This document shows positions 17,837-24,865 of a DNA stretch of 64,000 nt, piece after piece (positions within the stretch are counted from its first letter, which is position 1; the number at the start of each line of letters is the position of its first letter). This DNA is from Pandoraea vervacti. GTDB taxonomy: Bacteria > Pseudomonadota > Gammaproteobacteria > Burkholderiales > Burkholderiaceae. The DNA is taken from contig NZ_CP010897.2 of assembly GCF_000934605.2 (NCBI RefSeq), positions 3,472,001 through 3,536,000 of the forward strand, given 5' to 3'. The notes under the pieces are model-generated. The model saw only the letters and a program-made list of their open reading frames with translations, was not told the DNA's origin and ran no database searches. The translations under genes were made by a program, and so were the position numbers.

Positions 17837-18922
17837 TCAGCGCGTCGGCTCGACTTTAGCGCCTCGACGATTCCGCATATACCGCTCTGTGGTCGCAATA
17901 TTCGTGTGCCCAAGTTGCTTCTGCGCAGCACGTATATCGCCAACATCATCGGCCTTGTCCGTACCTGCTTTCGCTCTCAGGTCACGAAACTGATATTTTT
18001 TCGGATCGGCCAACCCAGCTTCCTGGCGCGCTTCCACAAACATCGATTGAATCGACTTTAAGCCAACACGCTGCCCACGCTCGTTCACAACAAGGAAAAG
18101 ACTTCGCGGATTATGACTCATTTTTTGCTTAGAAATCCGATCAATCGTTTCCTTTAGTCGCCCCGTTATTCGGATTCTAACCTTGGCGTTTGTCTTGCCC
18201 TGCTGGATTATCAGGCATCCATCCGCAATATCGCATTCGCTCATTTTTAAAACGTCGGACGGGCGTTGGCCGGTCAGATATGCCAGATCCATCGCATCGC
18301 GTAACGGCTGGTGAGCGTTGGTGTGGATTAGGTGATATTCGTCGTCCTCGATATAAACGTCGCGCGGACGTTCTTTGTAGCCCTTTATTCCTGCGCAGGG
18401 ATTCGGTTGATCCGTGTTTCCCCACTCTCTCGCCTTGTTCCAGATGTGCTAAAACAGAGCCTTCTCTCGGTTCGCCCTCACCTGACCTTCCGTGCCCTTA
18501 GCTTCCTTGCCGCTCGCCCGAAGGGCATCCACAGTACTTCGCACTCGCCAGTCCAAATATTGACGGACATTGATCGGCTTGATCTCGTCCAACTGAGCCG
18601 GTGGGTCGTCAAAAAACGCATAGAGCTTTGCCAACATTGCCCGATCTCCCTCGCGGGTCTTGAGCGCCTTCGTCGGCAAAACCTCCCGCACGTATCGCTC
18701 CGCAACGTAGCGGAACGTAATCAGCTTTCGATGAATCGGTTTTGCGTCCGCTTCAAACTCAGTCCACTTTCGCACCGCCTGTACGAAGTCGGAACCAAGG
18801 GGAATTTCGCGGCGCGGTTTGCCGCCAGCGTCGTAGTAGTAGTAGAAAACTCGTCCGCTTCGTTGCGTTCGTGCACGCATGCCCTTCGGCAAATTCAAAT
18901 TCACACTCGGCTTACGCCCCAT
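17837..18922 (-). pseudogene. Tyrosine site-specific integrase interrupted by one in-frame amber codon
   Basis: The reading frame of 361 codons is intact except for TAG at 18449-18451 (codon 158). The first part (MGRKPSVNLNLPKGMR...) carries the N-terminal SAM-like DNA-binding domain. Beyond the stop the same frame continues without shift as HIWNKAREWG..., then the catalytic domain: first Arg in TGQRPSD, the RDLRAK box (the His of HxxR is replaced by Arg, a variant I believe occurs in this group) and the Tyr in QLGHTNIATTERY. Ser-to-amber by one base change would explain it. ATG 18922 has GGAGG upstream. A C-terminal fragment could start at ATG 18292. Its position, DUF4224 partner and the att repeats make it the island's own integrase. 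Confidence 0.88.
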
Positions 18923-19133
18923 GCTCGCCCTCCAGTACACGAGGCACCCATCGAGGCGTGCTAACTACTGCCTCGCCACCTCGGCCTTCGATAGCCACTC
19001 GCGCCACTATGGGACGCCCACCTGCGTTCAGAAAGAACGGAACACCCATGCGTCTGAGAGCCTCTGCCTGCTTGGTTTTGATTTGCCTGCCAGTCAGGTA
19101 CTGAACCTCTTCCCGGGCTAAAAATGTCTCCAT
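18912..19133 (-). CDS. DUF4224 domain protein, partner of the integrase
   Basis: The 73-residue protein reads METFLAREEVQYLTGRQIKT...ALRRMGVPFFLNAGGRPIVAR, the DUF4224 pattern (start with a helix, then LTG and GxPF-xN-xGRP). Such proteins commonly precede phage-type integrases in Burkholderiales and may act as small DNA-binding or excisionase-like factors; that role is inferred. Its stop lies inside the start of the integrase (11-base overlap), so the two are translationally coupled. The 730 bases to its right (19134-19863) have several overlapping open frames on both strands but none with family features or a convincing ribosome-binding site. Confidence 0.8.
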   Translation of the reverse strand: METFLAREEVQYLTGRQIKTKQAEALRRMGVPFFLNAGGRPIVARVAIEGRGGEAVVSTPRWVPRVLEGEHGA

Positions 19134-19821
19134 TCTCGTTATCTCGTTAAGTGTTACGGATATAAATTTAGGGCACGCTTCGCGCGCCCCCGCCGTCCTC
19201 GACCCTGCGGGCGGCGGCGGTCGCCCGAAGCGTCCTAATCATCACCATCTGTGCCACTCCAAAAGTCGAAAGGAAAAACCGTTTGCCATTGAACTGCGGT
19301 CGCACAGACGGCAGCGCTCCGGCTAACGTCATCGGCACTACCCGCTGCTCGGTCGCGCGAGTCGCGCTGGGCCGCGCGTCGACGGCCCCGACGCTGCAGA
19401 AGCACTCGTAAAAAATCGCGGCTTCGGCCACGGCAGCGACACTCCCGACGCTGGACGCCCTTCTCTGCCATATCTGCCTGGACCACCTGAAACCTATGGC
19501 GATGCGACACGTCTGCACATGCATGGAAAAACGACGCAAAGGTCTTTACCTGAACCTCCCTGCGCGGACTCCGTACAGTCGACAAGACAACAACCGATCG
19601 AACACACAGCCCTCTAACTTCGAACTCAGGAAATCAATGGCGACTGCGCAGCGGAAATGGCAGGAGCCAAATGTGTGAGAAAAGGATGTGGGCAGCCACG
19701 CACCAGCTAGGAAAAACGCACACGTCACAATGACCGCCTCGCTAAGACCGTCGGGCATGCGCTAGTTGCGTAGAGGTGTAACGCTACAATACGGGCACCC
19801 AAGCAATCGTCTCTCCACGGT

Positions 19822-19855
19822 CCAAAGGCGAATTCCGGAAGGCATTCGCCTTTGG
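19822..19855 (+). promoter_or_regulatory. Perfect 12-bp inverted repeat (terminator-like or leader hairpin)
   Basis: CCAAAGGCGAAT (19822-19833) and ATTCGCCTTTGG (19844-19855) flank a 10-base loop. TCGTTTC follows, a weak T-run. It could end a transcript coming from the left or form a hairpin 8 bases before the small frame at 19864. Confidence 0.5.
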
Positions 19856-19863
19856 TCGTTTCT

Positions 19864-20085
19864 ATGTCACAGATGAATGTCGTGCCACCACCACCGAAGG
19901 CGCTGAGCTTCAGCTTTCGTACAGCGCATGTCGTCCGGTGCGCAGATGCCATCCACTCCGCGTTTTCGGTGACAGCAACATTGAGTCGCATGACCTCACG
20001 TCAACATGGACAAACCCTGTTCGATAGCGACGCGACGCTCAGTCATGCAGGTTCAACGGCACAGCACCGAGCCAGCGACATCTAA
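19864..20085 (+). CDS. Small hypothetical protein
   Basis: A 73-codon frame begins MSQMNVVPPPPKALSFSFRT. It has no family I recognise, no membrane segment and no clear ribosome-binding site, and an opposing frame (19725-19991, minus) is equally open. It is listed because it lies just after a strong hairpin and in the same direction as the HTH regulator. Its coding status is doubtful. Confidence 0.3.
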   Translation: MSQMNVVPPPPKALSFSFRTAHVVRCADAIHSAFSVTATLSRMTSRQHGQTLFDSDATLSHAGSTAQHRASDI

Positions 20086-20088
20086 AAA

Positions 20089-20102
20089 TTAGGCCAGCCT
20101 AA
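20089..20102. promoter_or_regulatory. Palindrome TTAGGC-CA-GCCTAA, candidate operator of the HTH gene
   Basis: A perfect 6-2-6 inverted repeat lies 44 bases before the start of the phage-type regulator, in an AT-rich stretch. Phage repressors of this size usually bind short palindromes near their own promoter; binding is inferred. Confidence 0.4.
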
Positions 20103-20146
20103 ATTGTAGGTTTCCATGCTTGAAAGGTATTTGGGGATATTCCGAT

Positions 20147-20446
20147 ATGCGTGAGCGTATTTGCGAGCTCATCGAGCACGTCACCGACGCAGACCGATGT
20201 TGGCGCGATATGGAGGACTTCACGGGCATACCGTCGAAGCGGTGGCAAAACGTTTGCCGATGCCTGCAACGTCCAACGTCTGAAATGTTCGAGGCCATCG
20301 GCAGAGTGTGGCCGCAGTTCGCGTTCTGGTTAGTGACAGGACGCACCGACGAAGGCAGTGGACACACATCTCCCGCAGCCGAGCAAGCGGCTAGGAACAC
20401 CCGGGAGGTCGGAAAGCGGGATAACTGCAATGACGCAACACTCTAA
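20147..20446 (+). CDS. Phage-type DNA-binding regulator (small HTH protein)
   Basis: The 99-residue protein starts MRERICELIEHVTDADRC and contains FTGIPSKRWQNVCRCLQRPTSE followed by FEAIGRVWPQFAFWLVTG. This pattern, a short HTH with KRWQN then a Trp-rich C-terminal helix (WPxxAFWL-TG), recurs in small regulators of Burkholderia-type phage islands. It probably controls island genes. The frame also extends to a TTG at 20120, but ATG 20147 has GGGGA about 9 bases upstream and gives the usual start. It overlaps the next small frame by 17 bases. Confidence 0.65.
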   Translation: MRERICELIEHVTDADRCWRDMEDFTGIPSKRWQNVCRCLQRPTSEMFEAIGRVWPQFAFWLVTGRTDEGSGHTSPAAEQAARNTREVGKRDNCNDATL

Positions 20447-20609
20447 GCAAGATGTCCGCGTGGATGCCAGAAGTGCGGACGGTGACCACGCGTTCACGAA
20501 GATGCGTCCGGCCACATCGACCGTACTTGCGGCACTTGCCGTCTATCGCTCAGATATCACTTCGGATCAGGTCGCCACGGCCGCCGCTTCCGACAAACGA
20601 GACGCGTAA
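20430..20609 (+). CDS. Small hypothetical protein downstream of the HTH gene
   Basis: A 59-residue frame (MTQHSKQDVRVDARSADGD...) begins inside the end of the HTH gene, an arrangement typical of compact phage operons. No motif is recognisable. The ribosome-binding site is poor (GGAAAG well upstream). Confidence 0.4.
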   Translation: MTQHSKQDVRVDARSADGDHAFTKMRPATSTVLAALAVYRSDITSDQVATAAASDKRDA

Positions 20610-20654
20610 CGCCCCTCTGTCCACAACCGCGGGCATGGCGACCACCCAGCGAGT

Positions 20655-20903
20655 TCAACTGGGCATAAGCGCGGACGTATCCGCGAAACTCAGGTCGTCG
20701 TCCAATCGTTGAGCTACGTCGAGAACCTCATCGGCAAGATCGCCCATTTGCTCGAAGTAAGCGTTCGCAAATTCCTGCGGAATGGATTCAGCGTTTTCTT
20801 GATTTGCCGCGACCATGCAGAGTGCGACGAGACGTTCGGACAGGCTCTGAATTTTGTCGAGAGAGTCGCGAACTGCGTGGGAGGTAGATACGAGGGATTT
20901 CAT
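20655..20903 (-). CDS. Small helical hypothetical protein
   Basis: The 82-residue product starts MKSLVSTSHAVRDSLDKIQS and looks entirely helical and acidic (ERLVALCMVAANQENAESIP, EVLDVAQRLDDDLSFAD), with heptad-like hydrophobic spacing. I do not recognise the family. The frame continues upstream, but ATG 20903 has AGGAG eight bases before it, which fixes the start. It is convergent with the HTH operon. Confidence 0.6.
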   Translation of the reverse strand: MKSLVSTSHAVRDSLDKIQSLSERLVALCMVAANQENAESIPQEFANAYFEQMGDLADEVLDVAQRLDDDLSFADTSALMPS

Positions 20904-21203
20904 GCGGGGCACTCCTGCTAACCGTTTGAATCCCGCACACACGTTCAATAAGAGGGTGGGCGGGCATTGGACTAGGTTTGCAGACCGCAACGAACAAGGT
21001 TCAACGGCACACCTTACGGTGTCCCAATCCAAGCCCACCCACAGAAGACGTGCGGTGGTCATGCACACGATGGCCGCAAACATCGCGGCCGTGTGCCCTC
21101 GAACTCGTTGTCGGGCTGCAAATCCCGGTCACGTTTGGGACGTGACGATTAGAGAATATTGGCCCGCGAACCGCATGACAACGGCTAGGAGGCGCGACTT
21201 TAC

Positions 21204-21539
21204 ATGACTTCGCGCTATTCAGACAGATCCTTAGAAAACTCTTGGGACGTATCTGACGAATCAGCACTTTTTGAGCGCGCGAGCATCTTCATCAACCGAA
21301 CCGAAATGCTTTCGCAACGCGGTTTAATCAACCATCGTACCCAAGCAACGTATCTGCAAAGTGAGCGTGAAGCGGCAATCGAGCCCCCTTCGGCCCTTAC
21401 AGTTGAGGGCCGAATGTTCAAGCATCATAAGAACGACTATGAGCCCAAAAGACGAACTGGCAGCTTTGGTACGCAAGAGCAGAGCAAATGTTTTCCTGCG
21501 CTCCGACTTCTCGTCATTGGGAAGTGCAGCGCAACTTAG
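21204..21539 (+). CDS. Doubtful small open frame
   Basis: A 111-codon frame (MTSRYSDRSLENSWDVSDES...) starts with ATG preceded by AGGAGG at 11-base spacing. It runs 100 bases into the AbiEi-like gene in another frame, and its C-terminal third is clearly the shadow of that gene. The rest of 20904-21438 shows no better gene. If real, it may encode a shorter or degraded protein. Confidence 0.22.
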   Translation: MTSRYSDRSLENSWDVSDESALFERASIFINRTEMLSQRGLINHRTQATYLQSEREAAIEPPSALTVEGRMFKHHKNDYEPKRRTGSFGTQEQSKCFPALRLLVIGKCSAT

Positions 21540-21855
21540 TCGTGCGCTGCGAGAACTCATAGACTCGGGGGTAATCGTCAGACTGGGGCTCGGGGTGTAC
21601 GCGAAGGCAAAACGCAGCGCCCTATCAGGCAGACCAATCCCCGTTCGTCCGATCGAAGTTCTTGCGCCACAAGTGCTCAAAAGATTCGGCTTCAGGACAT
21701 ACCAAAGCAAACTGATCGCTGTATACAACGCAGGCCGTTCTACGCAGTTGCCCGCGAACATAGTCATCAATACTGGTACCCACCGAATTGTCCGTAAACT
21801 TGGGTTCGGCAGGCAATTCATTCAGTATGAAAACAGCGCCGGAAAATCAATGTGA
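21439..21855 (+). CDS. DUF6088 / AbiEi-type antitoxin-like winged-helix protein
   Basis: The 138-residue protein begins MSPKDELAALVRKSR and carries the winged-helix motif VFLRSDFSSLGSAAQLSRALRELIDSGVIVRLGLGVYAKA, as in DUF6088 and in the N-terminal domain of AbiEi antitoxins. This is followed by a short AbiEi-like C-terminal part (VLKRFG...YNAGRSTQLPANIVINTGTHR...). In AbiE systems such a protein represses and neutralises a nucleotidyltransferase toxin (AbiEii). No such toxin is adjacent here, so it is an orphan or a solo regulator. Start ATG 21439 is chosen because the upstream codons do not resemble the family. Confidence 0.7.
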   Translation: MSPKDELAALVRKSRANVFLRSDFSSLGSAAQLSRALRELIDSGVIVRLGLGVYAKAKRSALSGRPIPVRPIEVLAPQVLKRFGFRTYQSKLIAVYNAGRSTQLPANIVINTGTHRIVRKLGFGRQFIQYENSAGKSM

Positions 21856-21897
21856 CACGCCTGCACTGCGAGCAACGGCAGAACTCAGAGGTCTGCA

Positions 21898-22239
21898 TCA
21901 CACCAAATGCGGATGCTCTGCGATGAACTGCTGCAACGCCACGTCGATTCTCGTTTGCCAGCCGCGACCGGATGCCTTGAAGTACTCGACAACTTCCGGC
22001 GACAGCCGAATGTTGATTCGCTCCTTCGTTTGATCGGCCTTGGGTCGACCACGAGGCCGCAGCAGTTTCTCAGACGCTTCTTCGCCAACAATCCCCGGCA
22101 ATACCTCACTCGCAGGTTTCGCCTTAGCGAAGCCCTTTTTCGTCCATTCAGGATTATCTAAATCCTGACGGCTCTGCTTTTTGAGTTTGGCATCCTCGAC
22201 CCGAGTGGGGAGGATCGTTCCCGGCTTAAGTTTCGGCAT
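21898..22239 (-). CDS. brnA: BrnA-type antitoxin
   Basis: The 113-residue protein has a basic N-terminal half and the BrnA-type ribbon-helix-helix C-terminus: KERINIRLSPEVVEYFKASGRGWQTRIDVALQQFI. BrnA binds BrnT and represses the operon. The start at 22239 lies inside the end of brnT (14-base overlap) and has AGAGGTG upstream. The long N-terminal extension (about 70 residues) is within the normal range for BrnA. Confidence 0.88.
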   Translation of the reverse strand: MPKLKPGTILPTRVEDAKLKKQSRQDLDNPEWTKKGFAKAKPASEVLPGIVGEEASEKLLRPRGRPKADQTKERINIRLSPEVVEYFKASGRGWQTRIDVALQQFIAEHPHLV

Positions 22240-22492
22240 AGCGTTTCACCTCTCGCGAATTCGCCTTGCGCAAGCTGATGACATGTATTTTTTCTGCGCG
22301 AGGCGTGAAGACCAATGCGAACAACCGATCACCGATGTACCCGAAAGCTCGGTAGCGGCGTTCGCCGTAGTCGACTCGGACATCCTCTTCGATCACAGCG
22401 CTGTCCCATTCGAAGTCTTGGGCCATCGTGAACGGCGAACCCCGTTCCTGCACATTCCGTTCACTTTTCGCTGGGTCGAAACTGATATCCAT
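22226..22492 (-). CDS. brnT: BrnT-type ribonuclease toxin
   Basis: The 88-residue protein MDISFDPAKSERNVQERG...WDSAVIEEDVRVDYGERRYRAFGYIGDRLFALVFTPR...IHVISLRKANSREVKRY is a BrnT toxin, a RelE-like RNase that inhibits translation. The conserved Arg-Ala pair near the end (SLRKAN-REVKRY) is intact. Two ATGs are in frame (22498, 22492). The second gives the family start (MDI.FDPAK) and lies close to the predicted transcription start, so translation may be leaderless. It is the first gene of the brnTA operon. Confidence 0.88.
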   Translation of the reverse strand: MDISFDPAKSERNVQERGSPFTMAQDFEWDSAVIEEDVRVDYGERRYRAFGYIGDRLFALVFTPRAEKIHVISLRKANSREVKRYAET

Positions 22493-22500
22493 GGGCATTT

Positions 22501-22543
22501 ATTGTACCCACAAAAATTCTCAATCGGCAATTATTTTTTGTGG
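22501..22543 (-). promoter_or_regulatory. brnTA promoter and candidate BrnA operator
   Basis: On the minus strand TTGCCG (22525-22530), an 18-base spacer and TACAAT (22501-22506) form a promoter. It lies inside a perfect inverted repeat, CCACAAAAA (top strand 22508-22516) with TTTTTGTGG (22535-22543), 18 bases apart. Such a layout fits autorepression by a ribbon-helix-helix antitoxin. Confidence 0.6.
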
Positions 22544-22716
22544 CGACAAAAAATCAAGAAATTTCCCGACCTCCTGCTACTCAATCCCCTCAATTACCGC
22601 TCCGCAACGCTTCCCCCACCCCCAGCAAACACGCGGGTTTCCAGCCGATCACGTCCCGCCGATTTCGAAGCAATCCACCACCTAACCCCTTACCCCACAA
22701 CGTTTTCCCAGCCAGA

Positions 22717-22782
22717 CTTGAAAACCGGCGAAGGGGTAACCCTTCCGTGAGTTCGAATCTCACCGCCTCCGCCAGAATTTCC
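22717..22782 (+). repeat. attR: right 66-bp direct repeat of the island
   Basis: Identical to 12127-12192: tRNA-Ser 3' half from the first anticodon-loop base to 8 bases past the CCA. It lacks the 5' half of the tRNA and so is not a second tRNA gene. Confidence 0.95.
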
Positions 22783-22851
22783 CGATTTTTTCGTAGCGAC
22801 GCCCGCAGACGCCGCAACGCGGCTGACACGCGCCAACCAAACACGCGCCCG

Positions 22852-23217
22852 TCACTTGACCCGCCGCCCCTCACCATCAACCACGACCTCCCCGTCTTCC
22901 TTTACGAACGGTCCGTTCTGGGGGGCCGGCAAGATCTCGAGCGCGACCTCGGAGGGACGGCACAGGCGCACGCCGAGCGGTGTCACCGCAAACGGACGAT
23001 TGATCAGAATGGGATGGGAGAGCATGGCATCAAGAAGCCGGTCGTCGGAAAGCGACAGATCATCCAGCCCCGGTTCGGCGTAAGGCGTACCCTTCTCGCG
23101 AATCGCTTCACGGACCGAGAGACCCGCGTCCAGAATCAGACGTCGCAATGTCGCGCGGTCCGGCGGCGACCGCAGGTATTCGACGATCGTCGGTCGCCGG
23201 CGGGGCGTTATTGGGTC
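22852..23217 (-). pseudogene. arsC: 5'-truncated arsC-type arsenate reductase
   Basis: The translated frame reads TIVEYLRSPPDRATLRRLIL, then REKGTPYAE, HPILINRPFAVTP and VRLCRPSEVALEILP, which are the conserved blocks of ArsC (thioredoxin-like, glutaredoxin-dependent). The usual N-terminal 30 residues with the catalytic Cys (YHNPxCxxSR) are absent: going upstream, the frame meets the stop codon of the carbonic anhydrase gene. No good start codon or ribosome-binding site exists; a TTG at 23148 could give 98 residues without the active site. A deletion that joined this gene to the end of the carbonic anhydrase gene explains the layout. Confidence 0.8.
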
Positions 23218-23877
23218 CTAGCGGCCGTCAGCTTTGCGCGACGCCACCGCCACGGTGCTCGGCGAATCGGCCAGCGGCACGAACTTGCGCGTAGCGCCGT
23301 CGAGGGCGTCGATGCCCCCAGTGCCGATGTCGTAGACCCAACCGTGCAGGTTCATACGCCCCTGCTCCAGCGCGAGCGCCACGGACGGATGGGTGCGCAG
23401 ATTTGCCAATTGCGCAATGACGTTCTCGCGCACCAGCCCATCGAGCTTCGCGTCCGGCGTATCGAACGAATGCGCGGCATTGATCGCTTTGGCTGCATCG
23501 GCGTGACGCAGCCAGTTGGCCACCGCCGGCATATGGTCCAGACACGTGCAACGCGAGATGGCCCCCATGGCCCCGCAGTCGGAATGCCCACAAATGACGA
23601 TATCCTGCACGCCCAATACCGCCACCGCATACTCGACCGTGGCGGACACCCCGCCCGGCTCGGGGCCATAAGACGGCACGATGTTGCCAGCGTTGCGAAT
23701 GACGAACAGCTCACCGGGTTCACGCTGCGTCAGCAGTTCCGGCACGACGCGACTGTCCGAGCATGTCACGAACAGCGCCTTGGGGTTTTGGCTGGTAGCG
23801 AGCCGTTTGAATAGCTCGACACGCTGAGGAAAAGCTTCGCGCTGAAATCGCAGGAAGCCATCGATGATGTCACGCAT
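23218..23877 (-). CDS. Beta-class carbonic anhydrase
   Basis: The enzyme interconverts CO2 and bicarbonate. The 219-residue protein has the zinc ligands in VTCSDSRVVPE (Cys, Asp) and GHSDCGAM (His, Cys), plus IRNAGNIVP and the ATVEYAVAVLGV block of the beta class. ATG 23877 matches the family start MRDIIDGFLRFQREAF and has AGAGA upstream; a longer frame exists but is unlike the family. Its C-terminal tail (SPSTVAVASRKADGR) may be altered by the deletion that truncated arsC, because the stop codon lies in frame right before the arsC remnant. Confidence 0.93.
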   Translation of the reverse strand: MRDIIDGFLRFQREAFPQRVELFKRLATSQNPKALFVTCSDSRVVPELLTQREPGELFVIRNAGNIVPSYGPEPGGVSATVEYAVAVLGVQDIVICGHSDCGAMGAISRCTCLDHMPAVANWLRHADAAKAINAAHSFDTPDAKLDGLVRENVIAQLANLRTHPSVALALEQGRMNLHGWVYDIGTGGIDALDGATRKFVPLADSPSTVAVASRKADGR

Positions 23878-24009
23878 AGCGAATCTCTGAGTTAAGACGC
23901 CGACACTGGCGGGCTCCGTGGTGCAAACCACGCCCCGGTTGCCGGTCGCTCATTATCCCCTACCTTTGCCATGCCAGCCCAACGGTTTCACCGGATACCG
24001 GCGGCGGCG

Positions 24010-24747
24010 TCAGCTTGCGGGTCCGGCGTGCGCGTCGCGGTTGCCGTTGCCGTTGCCTTGCAGCGCAAAGTCCACCGCCGCAAGCGCGTGCAGCGTGGTC
24101 GTGTCGAGCAAAGGCAGCGCGCTGTCCCCGGCATTGACCAGCAGGGTGATTTCCGTGCAACCGAGCACGATGGCCTGCGCGCCCGCCGACGCCAGCTTTG
24201 CCATGATCTTCCGGTAAGCGTCTCGCGACGCTTCGCGAATAACGCCGACGCAAAGTTCGTCGTAGATGATGCGATGAACGACCTCGCGATCCGGGGCATC
24301 CGGCACGATGACGTCCAGGCCGAACCGCTGCGTGAGCCGCGCCTTCATGAAGTCCTGCTCCATGGTGAAGGCCGTGCCCAGCAACCCGATGCGCTCGATG
24401 CGACCCGATTGCGCCGCCTCGCCCACCGGATCGGCAATATGAATGAACGGGATCGTGACCGCCCCCTCGATCTGCGCGGCTAGCTTGTGCATGGTGTTCG
24501 TACATAGCACCACGCATTGCGCACCGCCCGCTTGCAGACGCCTCGCCGCGTCGGCCAGCAAGACGCCGGCGTCGTGCCATCGCCCTTCGTGCTGGGCGCG
24601 CTCGATCGGGCCGAAATCGACGCTGTACATGAGCGTTTGCGCAGATCGCAGCGGCCCCAGCCTCGATTGAACGGCCTGATTGATTATGCGATAGTACTCG
24701 GCACTGGATTGCCAGCTCATTCCACCGATAAGACCGATCGTTCGCAT
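24010..24747 (-). CDS. Aspartate/glutamate racemase family protein
   Basis: The 245-residue protein starts MRTIGLIGGMSWQSSAEYYR and has the paired cysteines of PLP-independent racemases in VLCTNTMHK (about residue 81) and LGCTEITLL (about residue 194). It is closest to the YgeA-type amino-acid racemases. ATG 24747 has AGGAG just upstream, which excludes the longer frame. The C-terminus ends in an odd GNGNGNRDAHAG stretch encoded by a GTTGCC hexamer repeat (about 24039-24056). It is divergent from an AraC-type regulator (118 bases apart) that may control it. Confidence 0.88.
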   Translation of the reverse strand: MRTIGLIGGMSWQSSAEYYRIINQAVQSRLGPLRSAQTLMYSVDFGPIERAQHEGRWHDAGVLLADAARRLQAGGAQCVVLCTNTMHKLAAQIEGAVTIPFIHIADPVGEAAQSGRIERIGLLGTAFTMEQDFMKARLTQRFGLDVIVPDAPDREVVHRIIYDELCVGVIREASRDAYRKIMAKLASAGAQAIVLGCTEITLLVNAGDSALPLLDTTTLHALAAVDFALQGNGNGNRDAHAGPAS

Positions 24748-24865
24748 AAGGACTCCTGTCGTCGAATGTGTCGATGCGCGGCAATTTGCCCCTGTCGGCA
24801 ATGCCGGTCTATCACGAAATTTCCGCGCCGGGCCGATACGCCGGGCGCATGCTCAGGAACGACGC

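Larger units (their letters stand above)
12127..22782. mobile_element. Integrated genomic island (10.6 kb) at tRNA-Ser
   Basis: The element is bounded by perfect 66-bp repeats derived from the tRNA-Ser 3' half. It contains a phage-type tyrosine integrase with its DUF4224 partner, a phage-like HTH regulator, a probable defence ATPase-nuclease, a DUF4145 protein, an AbiEi-like protein and a BrnTA module. No structural phage genes, replication genes or conjugation genes are visible, so it is a small defence-type island, not an intact prophage. The integrase has an internal stop codon, suggesting it is now fixed unless helped in trans. Several intergenic stretches look more AT-rich than the flanking chromosome. 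The first 306 bases to the right of the tRNA (12193-12498) hold no gene I can support. Confidence 0.93.

Noticed and set aside
19134..19863. Hypothetical genes in the 19.1-19.9 kb stretch (frames 19168-19539, 19235-19585, 19725-19991)
   Set aside because: The frames overlap one another, lack ribosome-binding sites and show no recognisable domain; I cannot decide which if any is coding.
22717..22782. Second tRNA-Ser gene
   Set aside because: Only the 3' half is present; no 5' acceptor strand, D arm or anticodon stem. It is the attR repeat.
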